Assembly (NCBI GenBank): GCA_944548615.1
Contig: OX155952.1
Span: forward strand, 806,001 to 870,000
Length of the DNA: 64,000 nucleotides
Reading direction: 5' to 3'
Source of the DNA: Micropterix aruncella
Lineage: Eukaryota; Arthropoda; Insecta; Lepidoptera; Micropterigidae
Shown here: piece by piece, positions 11,716 through 21,866 of the stretch
Layout: each line of letters starts with the position of its first letter
How positions within the stretch are numbered: position 1 is the stretch's first letter
Program-made: the position numbers and the translations under genes
Notes under the pieces: model-generated
Told to the model about the DNA's origin: nothing
Seen by the model: the letters and a program-made list of their open reading frames with translations, nothing else
Databases searched by the model: none

Positions 11716-11803
11716 AAACACCTATATGGCAGTAGGATGTTCCATCATAAATACCTATTTGGCGAAATCGAAGACTATCGCGGTTGTTTGACACTACAAA
11801 TAT

Positions 11804-11938
11804 GTTTAAAAACGAATTTACCGCGTGAAGTTTGTTGCACCCTACGTCTCGCCGATATTGCAACTGCCGATACAAGCACCAGTCTAGCACTAGGTGGACT
11901 GGTGCTGCAAACTTCAGGCGGTAATTTCGTTTTTAAAC
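11804..11938. repeat. Foldback element related to the Penelope-like inverted repeat
   Basis: The left arm (GTTTAAAAACGAATTTACCG..., ending GTGAAGTTTG) is mirrored by CAAACTTCAGGCGGTAATTTCGTTTTTAAAC. An inner 9 bp stem (GCACCAGTC/GACTGGTGC) closes the loop. The outer 30 bases follow the end of the repeats at 10163-10277 (AAAACGAATTTACCGCGTGAA), so this is either a degenerate solo repeat pair or a non-autonomous relative. Confidence 0.65.
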
Positions 11939-12017
11939 TTATTTACCTTTTTGGCGGTAGGTTAAGCTAGTTTTTTTTAAAATCAAAATATGGCAGAGTT
12001 ACTGCACTTAGACTTTT

Positions 12018-12560
12018 TTGGCTAAAGCCACATTGAATTCCATGGTTTGGACAACTGCGTCATTGCGTTCATTCGCTGGTGCATAATCTCGCACCTAATG
12101 AAATGATTAGGCATGTACCTATTTTTATCAGCGGCCAGTGTTTTCGATTTTCCGCGTATCGCCTCGATAGCACGTATTCGTAAGTCGAAGACGCTTTGAA
12201 TAAACGGCATTCGGTTCGGTTGGCTAATGGCGGCCGGTGCTGCAGATAAAAGAAGCGACATTTGACATCGGTTTAGTCTCAATTGATGACCCGCTGAGAG
12301 AGGTCCGCCCGCCGGGGCAGTCACTCGCTCAATCTCTCCGTAGCCACTCGAATGCTCCCTGCAGACTCTCTACCTCCAATTGCCTTTAATAAGTGCCTTC
12401 CTGTCCAGATTTCGTACGCCAATTGCCTCCCGCGCTCCCGATTTGCATACGTAGTGAGTGAAGTGTGATTTTTAGTGCGCGAAATTACAGTATTTTAGCC
12501 AGTGAAATGGATTGCTAACTGGACTCAATATCTACCCTTCGGAATATCCTAAATTTAAGG
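12018..12560 (+). promoter_or_regulatory. Candidate promoter and non-coding first exon
   Basis: This block is clearly GC-richer than its surroundings, CpG-containing and not repeated in the window. A CAGTC initiator-like word lies at about 12318-12322. The block ends in a good splice donor, CTAAATTTAAG|GTAAATAGC, with the exon ending near 12559. Long coding frames are absent, as expected for a 5' UTR. The leucine-rich-repeat exon at 58359 needs an upstream non-coding exon, and this is the only good + strand candidate I see, but a 46 kb intron would be required. It could equally belong to another gene or be an enhancer. The idea is inference only. Confidence 0.3.
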
Positions 12561-12904
12561 TAAATAGCAATTTCGATTTTATCTTAAAGTGTGCTTGCTA
12601 TATCATCATATTCATTAGGACCTTATCTATAAAAAGACATATAATACCAAAAATGTTGTATAAAATATATATAATTAATTAATCGAAACATCGACCCCTA
12701 TTACACTAGTCCAAAATTTTTCCTATTTTGTTCATCTGGTTTGTAAATCAGTGGACTTACCTATTTTTGGGATGCTGAATTCACTGGGAAATATACAGTT
12801 TTTCTCAATCACGTCACATTTAATTTTCTTAGATACCTAATATTGACAGAATTAAATTAAACAAGTAAAACATATTGAAAACTTTAGAACTCAATTTTAT
12901 ATTA
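12561..12904. other. AT-rich DNA, possible intron start
   Basis: No repeat or gene recognised. If 12018-12560 is an exon, this is intronic. Confidence 0.3.
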
Positions 12905-13272
12905 ATACATGACTGCCTAACAAAAAAGGAGTGTAATGTGTTCATGGTTTATCTATATATGCTTTCCGTTTCTTTATTCCACCATAACTTCTAAGCGCTC
13001 TAACCTATTTATAAGTATTTAGTATTGTTAGAATCGTTAGGTCATCCCGAGTGTTATACCTACCTTAGCTGTCCAAATATCAAGTTAATGGTTGTCTAAA
13101 TGTCCAAATCTCTAACTGTCAATAAATTACCGTAAATATATCGTGTTTATTGTCAAATGAATGGTCTGATTATATACATTTCAAAAAAATATATATGTAT
13201 CTATATGGATAAATACATAAACTACAAATATTTCATAAAAATCTGTAATTAAAAATAATACAGTAGTTCACT
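12905..13272 (-). repeat. Interspersed repeat, family H, copy 1 (minus)
   Basis: On the minus strand it runs from GTGAACTACTGTATT (13272 end) through TTTATCCATATAGATACAT, CATTTGACA and the terminal CATTACACTCCTTTTTTGTTAGG near 12920. The same order occurs at 30770-31430, 33085-33865 and 47376-48320 on the + strand. It is a moderately conserved family of about 370-400 bp with no coding region; a non-autonomous DNA element is likely but unproven. Confidence 0.65.
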
Positions 13273-13790
13273 TTCTGGAACGACAATGACCTTGATAACG
13301 TTGTTCCATCGTAAGAATGTCTTGGGTAAAGCTTTCACCCTGCTCACCGGTAAGGCCCCTAAATTTTCCGGGAAGAAATCAAGGTGGGAATCGAGAAAGA
13401 TCAAGGTGGGAATCAACAGATCATTCACGTAACATATGTGTGGGCTTGATATCAAAGGTTGGATTTTCAACAATGTTCATATTTGTGGTCCAGCAAATAT
13501 ACCTACTTTCTGTTATCTTTTCTACATTCAATTTGGTAATCTTTTCTATCAAATTATTGAAGGCCTGACCTTTTTTATCCAGAGCTTTTACGACGTTCTT
13601 TGATCGATCCCAAGCCAACTTGACATGAAGCGGAGGCAAATGATTTTATCGGATTCAATCAATGGAGTGTTTTTCACATTTTCCATTCCATGCCATTCCT
13701 TGACCATATAGTGGTTCTTGGTGTCAAAGATCTTACGTACTAAAACATTTTCAAAGGTAGATTCAGATTCTACACACAAAAATATATAAT
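13260..13790 (-). pseudogene. Frameshifted remnant of an uncharacterised protein family
   Basis: On the minus strand three overlapping frames give 'MPPLHVKLAWDRSKNVVKAL' with 'KKGQAFNNLIEKITKLN' (13639-13421), then 'LDSHLDFFPENLGALPVSRV' (about 13395-13330). I associate 'PPLHIKLG..K..VKAL' followed by 'SHLDFFPENLGA.SDE.GERFHQD' with a multi-copy uncharacterised family seen in arthropods and other invertebrates, probably transposon-linked. The piece after PENLGA is in a different frame, so the gene is broken by at least two shifts. The upstream frame 13779-13588 ('MVKEWHGMENVKNTPLIESD') may belong to it. Recognition is from memory and unverified. Confidence 0.5.
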
Positions 13791-13799
13791 AGTTGATGT

Positions 13800-14420
13800 A
13801 TCACATCCTAGATGCAACATGGCTGTTGACTAGTGTTATCTAAACAGTTTTGCCATTTCAATGGAAGTAGGGTAATGACTCCGATGTAGACTCTCGAGGG
13901 CAGGAATCAATCAATGTTTTGAAATCGTTTACCCCTGCCTCTTCGGAGTTGATTTTTCCCCTGCAAAAAGTCATCCGAATTACGACAAAAGTGGAATTCT
14001 TTTGAAGCAAGTACTGATAAGTGTCGTGGGTGAGGAAGAGTCTCCAGTCGCAACTCTTGCAACTTTGCGTACTGTAAAGTTTGCGCGAAGAGCGACTGCC
14101 CGGCTTGGTTGTTTAATCACGAGCCTCATTACCATTTTTTTCAGTTCATGGTAGTCCACGCTAGAGTTACCTGTTGTGCCAGGCCGCAAGAAGCTGTATT
14201 TGGAAAACACTGGCAAAGACCTCATATTCGAAAGCAACTATTCCATGATTACAAACACTAAAATATCCGTGCAAAAGAATAACAAACGACAGAAAGACAA
14301 ATGAATAACTGATTTTGAGAAATGAATAAGAAAACTTTGAAATAAATGTTTTAATTTAAGTTCGAAGTGGCCCTTTTTTATGGTCTTTGTTCAACTGGTC
14401 CTATTAGGTATAGAATCCAG
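13800..14420 (-). pseudogene. Mariner-like transposon remnant, copy A
   Basis: On the minus strand the sequence is colinear with the mariner copies at 34752-36745 and 44966-45991. It shows a promoter-side segment with TTCATTTGTCTTTCTGTCG, then 'YAKLQELRLETL' (14075-14040) and 'DDFLQGKNQL' (about 13975-13945), and finally a 'LPLKWQNCL' tail near 13850. These correspond to the C-terminal third of a mariner transposase catalytic domain. Several frameshifts and missing blocks make it inactive. The left end abuts the family H and uncharacterised-gene remnants. Confidence 0.65.
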
Positions 14421-14639
14421 TTGGAATGGCATTGCGATCGAGATTAATTAATTGGAATATTTAAGGACTACTACAACAATATGTTATTAAAGGAAGATAT
14501 TTGAAGCTAAAGATTCTTAGATTTTTTTAGAATGGTTGCTTGTTAATTTGACTATTATTACGGTTTCTTCATTTGTCCATAAATGTTTATCGATGTTGAT
14601 TATTTTGATTTGATTTATATTATTTTTGTTTTTTTTTAT
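14421..14639. other. AT-rich spacer
   Basis: Nothing recognised. Confidence 0.35.
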
Positions 14640-15345
14640 GTGATTTTTTCAATTTAGTTTAATTAAATCTTCTATAATAAGATTCCAGAGCAAATGAAAA
14701 GTCTTGGAGAGGACCAATTTTAAAAGGTAATTATATATAATTTGGTAAGAAACCCAATTTATGGTATAAGGGAGTTTGAAAATTCCGAGTTTATTTTCCA
14801 TGTTGATAATTACCAAAATTTGCAAAATTTCAAACATAGCGGAATTATGATAGCTGACATTCTAATTCTCATATAATTTAGAATACATCTATTTATGTTT
14901 AAAAAATACGAAGGCATATTGCTGGATTGACAATAAAATTATTTTACGTTGATTATTCTACGTAGAATTTGCATTTCTATTTAAATATATTATTCTCTCT
15001 TACTATTTAATGACATTAGTATATTTTGATTATTTGTAAGTATGTAATATTGATTTTACAGCCATGACAACTATCATGATAGTTATATTTTTAATAATTA
15101 AATTTTTAGGCATTTAATTTTGGAATGCCAAGTGTAGGAATGTCTATCTACTGGAGTAGTTGATTGTAGTGTATTGTATTGTATTGTAAATAGTAGTGTC
15201 TTGTACCAACAATACGAGTATCCTGAAAACCAGGTTAATAGGTATCCTGAGGATAACCCTAGTTTGCAGCGTTTGTAGTTTAATTACATAGTTTTTGTCT
15301 ATTTCTAGTAAATAATATAATTGTGTGTTTTTTTGTATTGACAAT
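14640..15345 (-). repeat. Interspersed AT-rich repeat, family A, copy 2 (minus)
   Basis: Inverted relative of 520-1470. It carries the mirrored IFKLPYTI frame (14837-14649), the GGAATGCC/TCTATCTACTGGAGTAGT block near 15120-15165 and the GTATTGTATTGTATTG run. Divergence is moderate. Confidence 0.65.
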
Positions 15346-16035
15346 TAATTAATATTGACAGCTGCAAATAAATATTTTTTTATTAAAATTATATTATTAT
15401 GAGGTAAAACGGCAATAGAGTATATCTTGTTTCGAAGACATAATTTTGTTGCAAGTCGGAGATGAACCTAACTAACTAACTGCTGTTTACTTTGATAGGT
15501 CAAAATAAAAATCCACATATCAAAATAAAAATCATCAGCCCAGACAATAAATAAAATAAAATACAAACGGAGCTGCCATGGAATTCAGCGACCGGAGTCG
15601 GGCCCATCATAATACAATTTTTTTTTTACACTTCTGGGGGGTGAGCAGTGGATTCCGGACTTACGAACCGGCTGTGGTAGGTTTAGGACAGCTGTCTTGC
15701 CACATGTGAGCGTTCACCTTACCACCCATTCACTCCCCCTTCGAAGCCAATATAATTGTACCGATTTATTGAAGAAGACACTTGCTTGAAGCGATGAGTC
15801 TTTTAATCCTCGATTATTGGAGCATATAATTATAATGGCATTTATTCCACTCAAGAATTGACCTTCTAATTCAATTACTGTCTATTACTGGTTTATAAGC
15901 CCCAGTGTTTCATTAGTTTGGCTTCTTCTTCCCAAAGTGCGATTCCCAATCCGCCGATCTGAGACGATGTCGAACCGAAAATTAAAATAAATCAGTCATC
16001 GTCAGGTTTGCTACCTTCGTGCTACTTGTTGCTAC
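15346..16035. other. Unassigned DNA
   Basis: No gene is recognised. 15570-15770 is GC-richer (CGGAGTCGGGCCCATCATAAT, then CTTACCACCCATTCACTCCC) and may be an old repeat, but I find no second copy in the window. Confidence 0.35.
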
Positions 16036-16163
16036 TTGTTATCATTGTGTAAATTGCTATATATAATATGTAAAATACATGTGCATTTGTGCTTCTTCTT
16101 CAAGAAGCACAAATGCACATGGATTTTACATATTATATATAGCAATTTACACAATGATAACAA
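16036..16163. repeat. Near-perfect 62 bp stem hairpin
   Basis: Left arm 16036-16097 and right arm 16102-16163 pair along their length with a single mismatch (an A at about 16077 faces the wrong base), closed by a 4-base CTTC loop. The stem contains TTATCATTGTGTAAATTGC and GTGCATTTGTGCTTCTT. It is longer and more perfect than a typical microRNA precursor. It could be a recent inverted duplication or a foldback element; no second copy is seen. Confidence 0.85.
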
Positions 16164-16441
16164 CTGAGTACGTGAATGTTTCTTGGATATTTATGTATGT
16201 TGTGATTGTTTTATCGATGTGGTGGCGAGTGTTTAAACAGCAGTAATACATCATAGCAGAGTATGTTTTAATTATGCCATTTATTATATATGGTATTATA
16301 TAATCAATGAGTATACGAACGCATAATACGGGGCGCCGACAAGAATTGAACGCTATTGGTGACCACGGCACATGAAACACGTTTAGTTGACGCCTTCGAT
16401 CACTTAAGGGAAGAAAAACCTGGGAGATAAGCACAACCAAA
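16164..16441. other. Spacer, nothing recognised
   Basis: The minus-strand frame at 16467-16147 spans the hairpin arm and has no domain; I treat it as chance. Confidence 0.35.
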
Positions 16442-17769
16442 CGTAAACAGTCCAACTCACGGTTCAACTACCATCCGGCAGCCTCCCCGAAGAGGGACTT
16501 AGCCTGGAAGGGCCGCCGTGAACTCTTCCAGCGGCTGCATCCTGCAGTTGAAGACAATTGGGATCAGAAGTGTGGATCCGGGGGAACACCTCTTGCGAAA
16601 CTGGGCGGTTTGCATACCAGGCTGTGTCAGACACGCTCAAACGATCCGGCGAGAAACCGGGGGTCTCGAGACGTATGTTTCCTTAGCAGCAGGGTAGCTG
16701 ATGACCTGGTGTCACCTAGACTTAGAAATGATCTGTGGGCCACCCGATGGGGAGTCAATGGGCCCTTGCTGAGTTGGCCACGAAGACCCATTCTGTTCAG
16801 GGTTGGTCACACTCACGGGTCAACACCCATCCGACGGCCTCCACGCACGAGGTGCGAACCTGGGTAGGACTCTGGCCCTGGTCAGTTTCCCCTGGGAATC
16901 AAACCTCTGGCGCTCCTGGACGGTCTGCGCACCGTGCGGCGCAAGCCAATCGATTGTGCACTCTGACTAACAGTCGGGGGAGTCTGGAAGCAGTACTGTT
17001 TCCTGTGGAGCGGGGGCGGTTGCGGACCTTGCGACTGCTCTTGAAATGACCATCGGCCATCCGATCCTGGGTGAAAGCCGGGCAAAGGACGCCGTGGTCC
17101 GCGATAGATTCGGTATACACCGTTTCACCGCTTCGTAAGGGATAGGACCGCGCAAGCGACCTCGAACTCGGAACCAATCGAGAGACCGGAGAAATCTGGT
17201 CACAATTGGTAGTTAGGGCGCGAGTGTCGCCCGCCAGGTAACATTACTGACTATCTCGCGGTAAGGCGTTGGTCTCTAACGGGTTGTGGCGTAGCTAGAT
17301 GGTGGACTGTTTTGTCCCAAGTCTTCTACGCTCACTCCAGGGAGATAGAACGACTAATCGTTAAAACTTCCTGTGGTGACGGGCTCGCCCGCTGTAGTCG
17401 ACAACCCAAGTTGTTGACCACCCGATTCCGAGTGATCTTGGCGGGCAAAGGACGTCACGGATCCGCGATAAATTTAATAACTGAATTACCGCTTGAGCTT
17501 GATTGCGACCAGACTGGAGGACAGAGAAATTCGTCCAAATCTGGTAATAAGGGTGTGTAGTCAGCTCGATAGTTAGCATCCAGTGCGTCGCAATAAGCCG
17601 TTGGACTTGTACGGACTTGTCGGCCTAGTTAGACGGTGTACTGTGTTGTCCCTAAGTCTTTGCGATCGCTCCACGGTAGAAAGAATGATCTGATATCATT
17701 ATAACTTCCTACGGTGGCGGGTCGCCCGTAGTAGTTGACAACTCTCAATGCGCTCTGTGCGTAAACAGT
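16442..17769 (+). mobile_element. GC-rich retroposon-like element, longest copy, with 10 bp flanking repeats
   Basis: CGTAAACAGT occurs at 16442-16451 and again at 17760-17769 and brackets about 1.3 kb of GC-rich DNA. The middle (about 16750-17440) is the ~670 bp unit shared with 27219-27890 and 41922-42598. Upstream is an extra ~300 bp segment (CAACTCACGGTTCAACT start) shared with 43775. Downstream, 17440-17759 is a diverged second copy of the unit's 3' half, ending GGGTCGCCCGTAGTAGTTGACAAC. It therefore looks like a partial tandem of related monomers. The overlapping frames on both strands are short and inconsistent between copies, so I do not call a protein. Confidence 0.75.
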
Positions 17770-18039
17770 GAATTGATCTCGCACAAAACCAGCACGAGTT
17801 GGTAGCCAAAGAAATCCGCCTTGGCATCGCAATTTTCAAACTTGCCAACTCGGTATGGTCTTCTGAATGCTCTCGATTTCGTTTATATATTTTCTATAAT
17901 AACACTACTGGGTTCCATACAACACTACCCAATTCCAACTTACTTTGTACTAATGACACAAATTATCTTCGCTTTCATCCCATTACCGCTATCATCCCAT
18001 TCATCATATGAGGAGTGCGGCTTGCTTTCAACGTGCTAA
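17770..18039. other. Possible upstream LINE sequence
   Basis: Probably 5' sequence of the next LINE copy, but only weakly readable. Confidence 0.3.
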
Positions 18040-18720
18040 AACTTTCAAGATCCTTTACTGATTTTTCGTCAGAAGCATCTTGGAATATGCAGCTCAGGTA
18101 TAGAATCCTTGTTATGATAAATATATAAATAGAATCGAGCGCATTCAAATGAAGTTCCTGAAATATCTCTGCTTCCGTCTGAAAATCCCATACAGCTCAT
18201 CTAACTATTTCAATTTATGCAAGAAATTTCATATCCTCCCCTTGATTAACCGGCGTGAAACCGCGGACTTCACCTTTTTGCTAAAAATCACCTCCAATAA
18301 CATTAACTGTCCTGACTTACTAAATAAAATTAATCTCCGTGTTCCTTACAAACTCAATAGATTTAACCCTGCTCTCCATGTTCCTCATGCTGGTACCAAC
18401 TATAGGCAAAATGCATTTCTGTGGCGAACAAGTGACAATTTCAATGACTTGATTAAACGCTTTGACTTTGATCTATTCTGTACGAGTATTAACTCAGCTA
18501 GGCAGCGGATGAACAGTGAATTCTTTAGCAATAATCGTAAAATAATTTTTGATGCATTTTTAATCGATAGCTTTAATTGAAAAATCACATATGTTTCTAC
18601 AACGTTACTTAAACGTGAAAACCTTTAATTGGCACTGTGTTATCTTACTCCGTATTTTTGTTAAATTATAAATAGCTGTTGGTTTTCCTAAAAATAAATA
18701 AATAAATAAATAAAATTACC
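18040..18720 (+). pseudogene. LINE ORF2 C-terminal fragment (same group as 4221-5240)
   Basis: The frame 18149-18580 contains 'FHILPLINRRETADFTFL', 'LLNKINLRVPYKLNRF' and 'NYRQNAFLWRTSDNFNDL', the C-terminal region typical of CR1/jockey-type LINEs ('LL.RR...D...L', 'VP.R..R', 'N...R....YN'). Just upstream, frame-shifted, lies 'FRQKHLGICSS..ESLL', matching 'LEYASQLWNPCY' of 4221-5240. The 3' end has an AAATAAATAAATAAATAAA tail at about 18693-18712. The upstream frameshift and missing RT core make it dead. Confidence 0.75.
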
Positions 18721-18990
18721 TTCTAATACCCTCTCAGGAAAATCTATCACTGCCTATACTTCAGCCTATACCTATAAGTCATTTGCAGAGCAGGCGGCCC
18801 GAATATGGAACGTTGTGCCTTTGCCACTGAGACAACTTTAAAAACCTGTCGGGATTTTTAAAAAATATAAGAGGCATGTACTTAACTTATAAATATCCCC
18901 CCCCCCCCCCTTCCGTCACATAGCTTGTCCTTATATACCATTTCTCCCTTCGATATTGAGTAATTGTACTTATTTATTATGACCACAACT
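18721..18990 (+). pseudogene. LINE C-terminal scrap with poly-C 3' UTR
   Basis: The translation 'YKSFAEQAARIWNVVPLPLR' then 'FKKYKRHVLNL' ends at a stop directly before a 12-14 base C run (about 18897-18910). This arrangement repeats at 9191-9965. Only the last ~60 codons remain, and an in-frame stop near 18840 interrupts them. Confidence 0.6.
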
Positions 18991-19772
18991 TTACAAAAAA
19001 TACACTTTTTATATCCTTATTTGCCTACCTAAACCTTTAGTCGCGATAACCCTTGGTCGTAAGATATTGGCATTTGACAATAGGCCGACCATGTTGTACT
19101 CTATCGTGTGTACAACAAAGTTTTTCAAACAAAAAACAATGTTATAGTCGTTGCATGGTTTTGTGACTCTAGATAAATTTGAGTAATCCATATAAATTTG
19201 AAGTCAGCGAAGCTGATAACTCTCTCAAGTATTTACCCATTAATGTCATGGAGATAATAAATTGATCTAGCAGATCTGGAGAAAGTCATTACCTTATATC
19301 TATTCAAGTTCAAGAATACCGTCATTTGAAGCCATTTAGTCATCACAGAAAAAAATAGGAATTATATGTCACGTTTACGATATGTTGAAATTCAAAGAAA
19401 CTATAAACGTCATAAAAATTATGTGGAAAATTGGCAGTCATCAACTGCCTGCTGTATATTTATCAGTAGCACAATTTCTACGAACGAGTTTACTTACATT
19501 TATTTCGACCACATGTTTTTTAGTGAATTTACAAGTTTCAATGTTTATAAATAAATCCGAACATAGTTTTGTTTAATGTTCAATTTATTATTTAATTTTT
19601 TAATTAAAAGTTCATAAAACATATATTGAAAATTTTAATAAAAAGTGCGATGTACGTCCAAAAATAGGGATAATCAGTTACAAATTAAGTTTTAAAGTAA
19701 TTATGTTCTAAACAACATAAACTGATTTTCTTTTGTTTTTTTAAAAAATAATAGTCGTTATCTTGTCGAAGC
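18991..19772. other. AT-rich unassigned DNA
   Basis: No gene, repeat copy or RNA feature recognised. The overlapping 62-64 codon frames at 19366-19576 have no domain. Confidence 0.4.
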
Positions 19773-19784
19773 GTGTTGGCGAAA

Positions 19785-20090
19785 ATGGATAAAGTGGATT
19801 TCCGCGCGGTAATTAAATACCTTTGCTTGAATAAAAGCTGTACGGAGGGACTATTTCAAGACTTACGAGAGACATTAGAACTTGATGCTCTCCCATATTC
19901 TGCAGTTGCAAGTTGGTGTGCTGAAGTTAGGTGTGGAAGAACTTTAATTAACGATGGCCGTTGCTCAAGTCGCACTACCGTAGCAGTCACGGAAGTAATG
20001 GTTGAAAAAATAGAAAAATTGTTTCTTCAGATCGTCGTGTCATGGTTAGTTTTATTGCCCAAGAAGTGAATATTTAGAATTTTTAGAAGA
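19785..20090 (+). pseudogene. Mariner transposase N-terminal fragment
   Basis: From the ATG at 19785 the frame reads 'MDKVDFRAVIKYLCLNKS', then 'LPYSAVASWCAEVRCGR' and 'TEVMVEKIEKL'. This is the paired-like helix-turn-helix DNA-binding half of a mariner/Tc1-type transposase (first helix set at residues 5-55, linker, then the start of the second set). Near 20020 a one-base shift moves the continuation to another frame, where 'SSDRRVMVSFIAQEVNI' follows, and the similarity stops at about 20085. The entire catalytic domain is missing. It represents a different mariner lineage from the four-copy family, whose copies keep the C-terminal half. Confidence 0.75.
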
Positions 20091-20254
20091 TTTTGGAAGA
20101 TTTAGATCATAGTTTTACATGTTTTTCGTAGTTTTATATATTTTCCCATTATAAACAGGTATGTAATGTATTGATAATGCATATGTACCTAAATAAATAA
20201 ACTCACAGTATAATCAGCGAAAAAAAAAACTATTGTTTTATGACATAATTTTTA
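20091..20254. other. AT-rich spacer
   Basis: Nothing recognised. Confidence 0.35.
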
Positions 20255-20460
20255 TCATCATCTTAATTATCGCTACAACTCACTGAGAGTCTTAGCTTCG
20301 TAATAATCTCCTCCCATTCTACTTTATCCTGGGCTTTAATTTTCCAGTTGTTTAAGTGCATTTAGGTCTTTAACCTGAGGATCAAGCCATCGCAGTTTTA
20401 GTCGCCTGACGTCTAGTCTAGGCTGTTCATTTTCAATCATTTTCACATGACCTTAGAGCC
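20255..20460 (-). pseudogene. RTE-like LINE 3' end
   Basis: Minus-strand translation gives 'GHVKMIENEQPRLDVRRLKL' followed by 'RWLDPQVKDLNALKQLEN', which resembles the end of RTE-type ORFs (GHV.RM...R..., RW.D.V..DL). It is followed by a short 3' tail of the GATAATTAAGATGATG type. Stops break the frame. Only about 70 codons are recognisable. Confidence 0.5.
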
Positions 20461-20790
20461 CGTTCCCACTTTTCAAGTGTCGGATCCGTTTTTTAATCGG
20501 ATGTCGCCACGGGCCACCTCTGATCACACTAGTCGGATGTCAGATCCGATTTGGAGCCAATCGATACTTTCCATTAGGCTGTGAGCAATGGACATCGACG
20601 AAGCTTTTGTTGCGATTTACTATTTAAGAAGAAAACACAATAAATGTTAAATGCTAATAAAATGAATGCTTAAATGCAGCTAATGCTGAGGGAAGATTTG
20701 ACGTCTGGAAGAATCGTTTGACGTTTTGTCCCAAAGGACAACTCTTTAATGCACTAGTGGGATCAAATCTTCAGTATTTATTTCTTTCTC
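20455..20790. mobile_element. Possible DNA-transposon relic
   Basis: The segment begins GAGCCCGTTCCCACTTTTC and contains a short frame 'MDIDEAFVAIYYLRRKHNK' at about 20590-20645, reminiscent of the N-terminus of some Harbinger-type transposases. The right end (CACTAGTGGGATC) only loosely mirrors the left. This is a weak call. Confidence 0.25.
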
Positions 20791-21866
20791 CATTATAACA
20801 AGAAACAAACTCGTCCACCATAAACACAAATTGGTCGTGTCACGCCAAGACTCTTTCGGTAAGCAGACAACCCCCCCCCCCCCCCGCGTCAAACCCAACA
20901 AACCCCTCCTCCCGCAAAAAATATAAATACGGTGGTATTTTTTTTCTTGTTATGACCGAATGATGCCTGCATGCCAAATTCCAGCTCAATCGGATATGCA
21001 AATACACACACACAGACACAAAGACTCACAGACAGACTTCAGTCTGGAAATGATTCTAACCGTCTCAGGGGGGTGTCAAAATAGATATTTCGCTCTAAAT
21101 CTCGATTTTTTATAAAGCGCGTTCATAATACTTTCCTTAGTGCCGGAAAAGTACAAGACAACGCGCGCTCTTCTTTGCTGAACACTACGCCGTGAGCCGA
21201 CGGCGGGTAGCGACAGGTGGTTTATCGGGCCCGATATCCGGCAAATGTGAACAGCACCATACAAGCTCATGTCATACGTGAGCGAGATCCCATTTTTTGT
21301 CGGGCGTGAGATACTGGCAAACCAACCACCAATACTTGTCGGTGCCATCGATATATTAGCTAGATCTGCCCTCAGATACAAAAGTAGGCTCCATTCCCTT
21401 TGCTCGTAAAACAGACAGTACAAAAAACATATTTACTTAATCAAAATATAACAAACATAAACCATTTATATGTTTCCACCAATTAAACGGTCATATAGTG
21501 CGTCATTCTATATAAAAGAAAAGTTTCAAATATACAAGCATTTTTAAAGTTAAAAGTGAAATTATTAGGGTTTTTTAAATAAACAGAAAATATTCTGAAA
21601 AGTAATTGCTAAGTTACTAAACAGTCCAGAGTATTAAAAGAGTTCATATAAAGTAAATAGAGCAGAAAAAAACAGTAAATAGATTCATAAACATGTATAT
21701 TAATATGGTAATAAATTAATTTATTATTAAATAGATAGTAATAAGAAAATAAAATATATAATTATGTAATGACATATTTTATGAGAACGAAAAATAGAAA
21801 AAAGGAATAAGTTATGTAAATACAAAGATAAGAGGAGAATAACTATTTTCATAATAAACAGATTAC
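20791..21866. other. Unassigned DNA with poly-C and (CA)n tracts
   Basis: A poly-C run is at about 20870-20886 and a short (CA)n at 21004-21015. The 115-codon minus-strand frame at 21423-21076 lies in a GC-richer patch (21110-21400) and has no domain I recognise. The word TGTGAACAGCACCATACAAG near 21246 looks transposon-like, but no second copy is in the window. 21430-21866 is AT-rich. Confidence 0.35.

Noticed and set aside
16610..17560. Several overlapping arginine/proline-rich frames on both strands
   Set aside because: They are not conserved in frame between copies of the GC-rich repeat and arise from its low stop-codon density.
21076..21423. A 115 codon minus-strand frame
   Set aside because: No recognisable domain, no splice or promoter context, and surrounded by transposon-like words.
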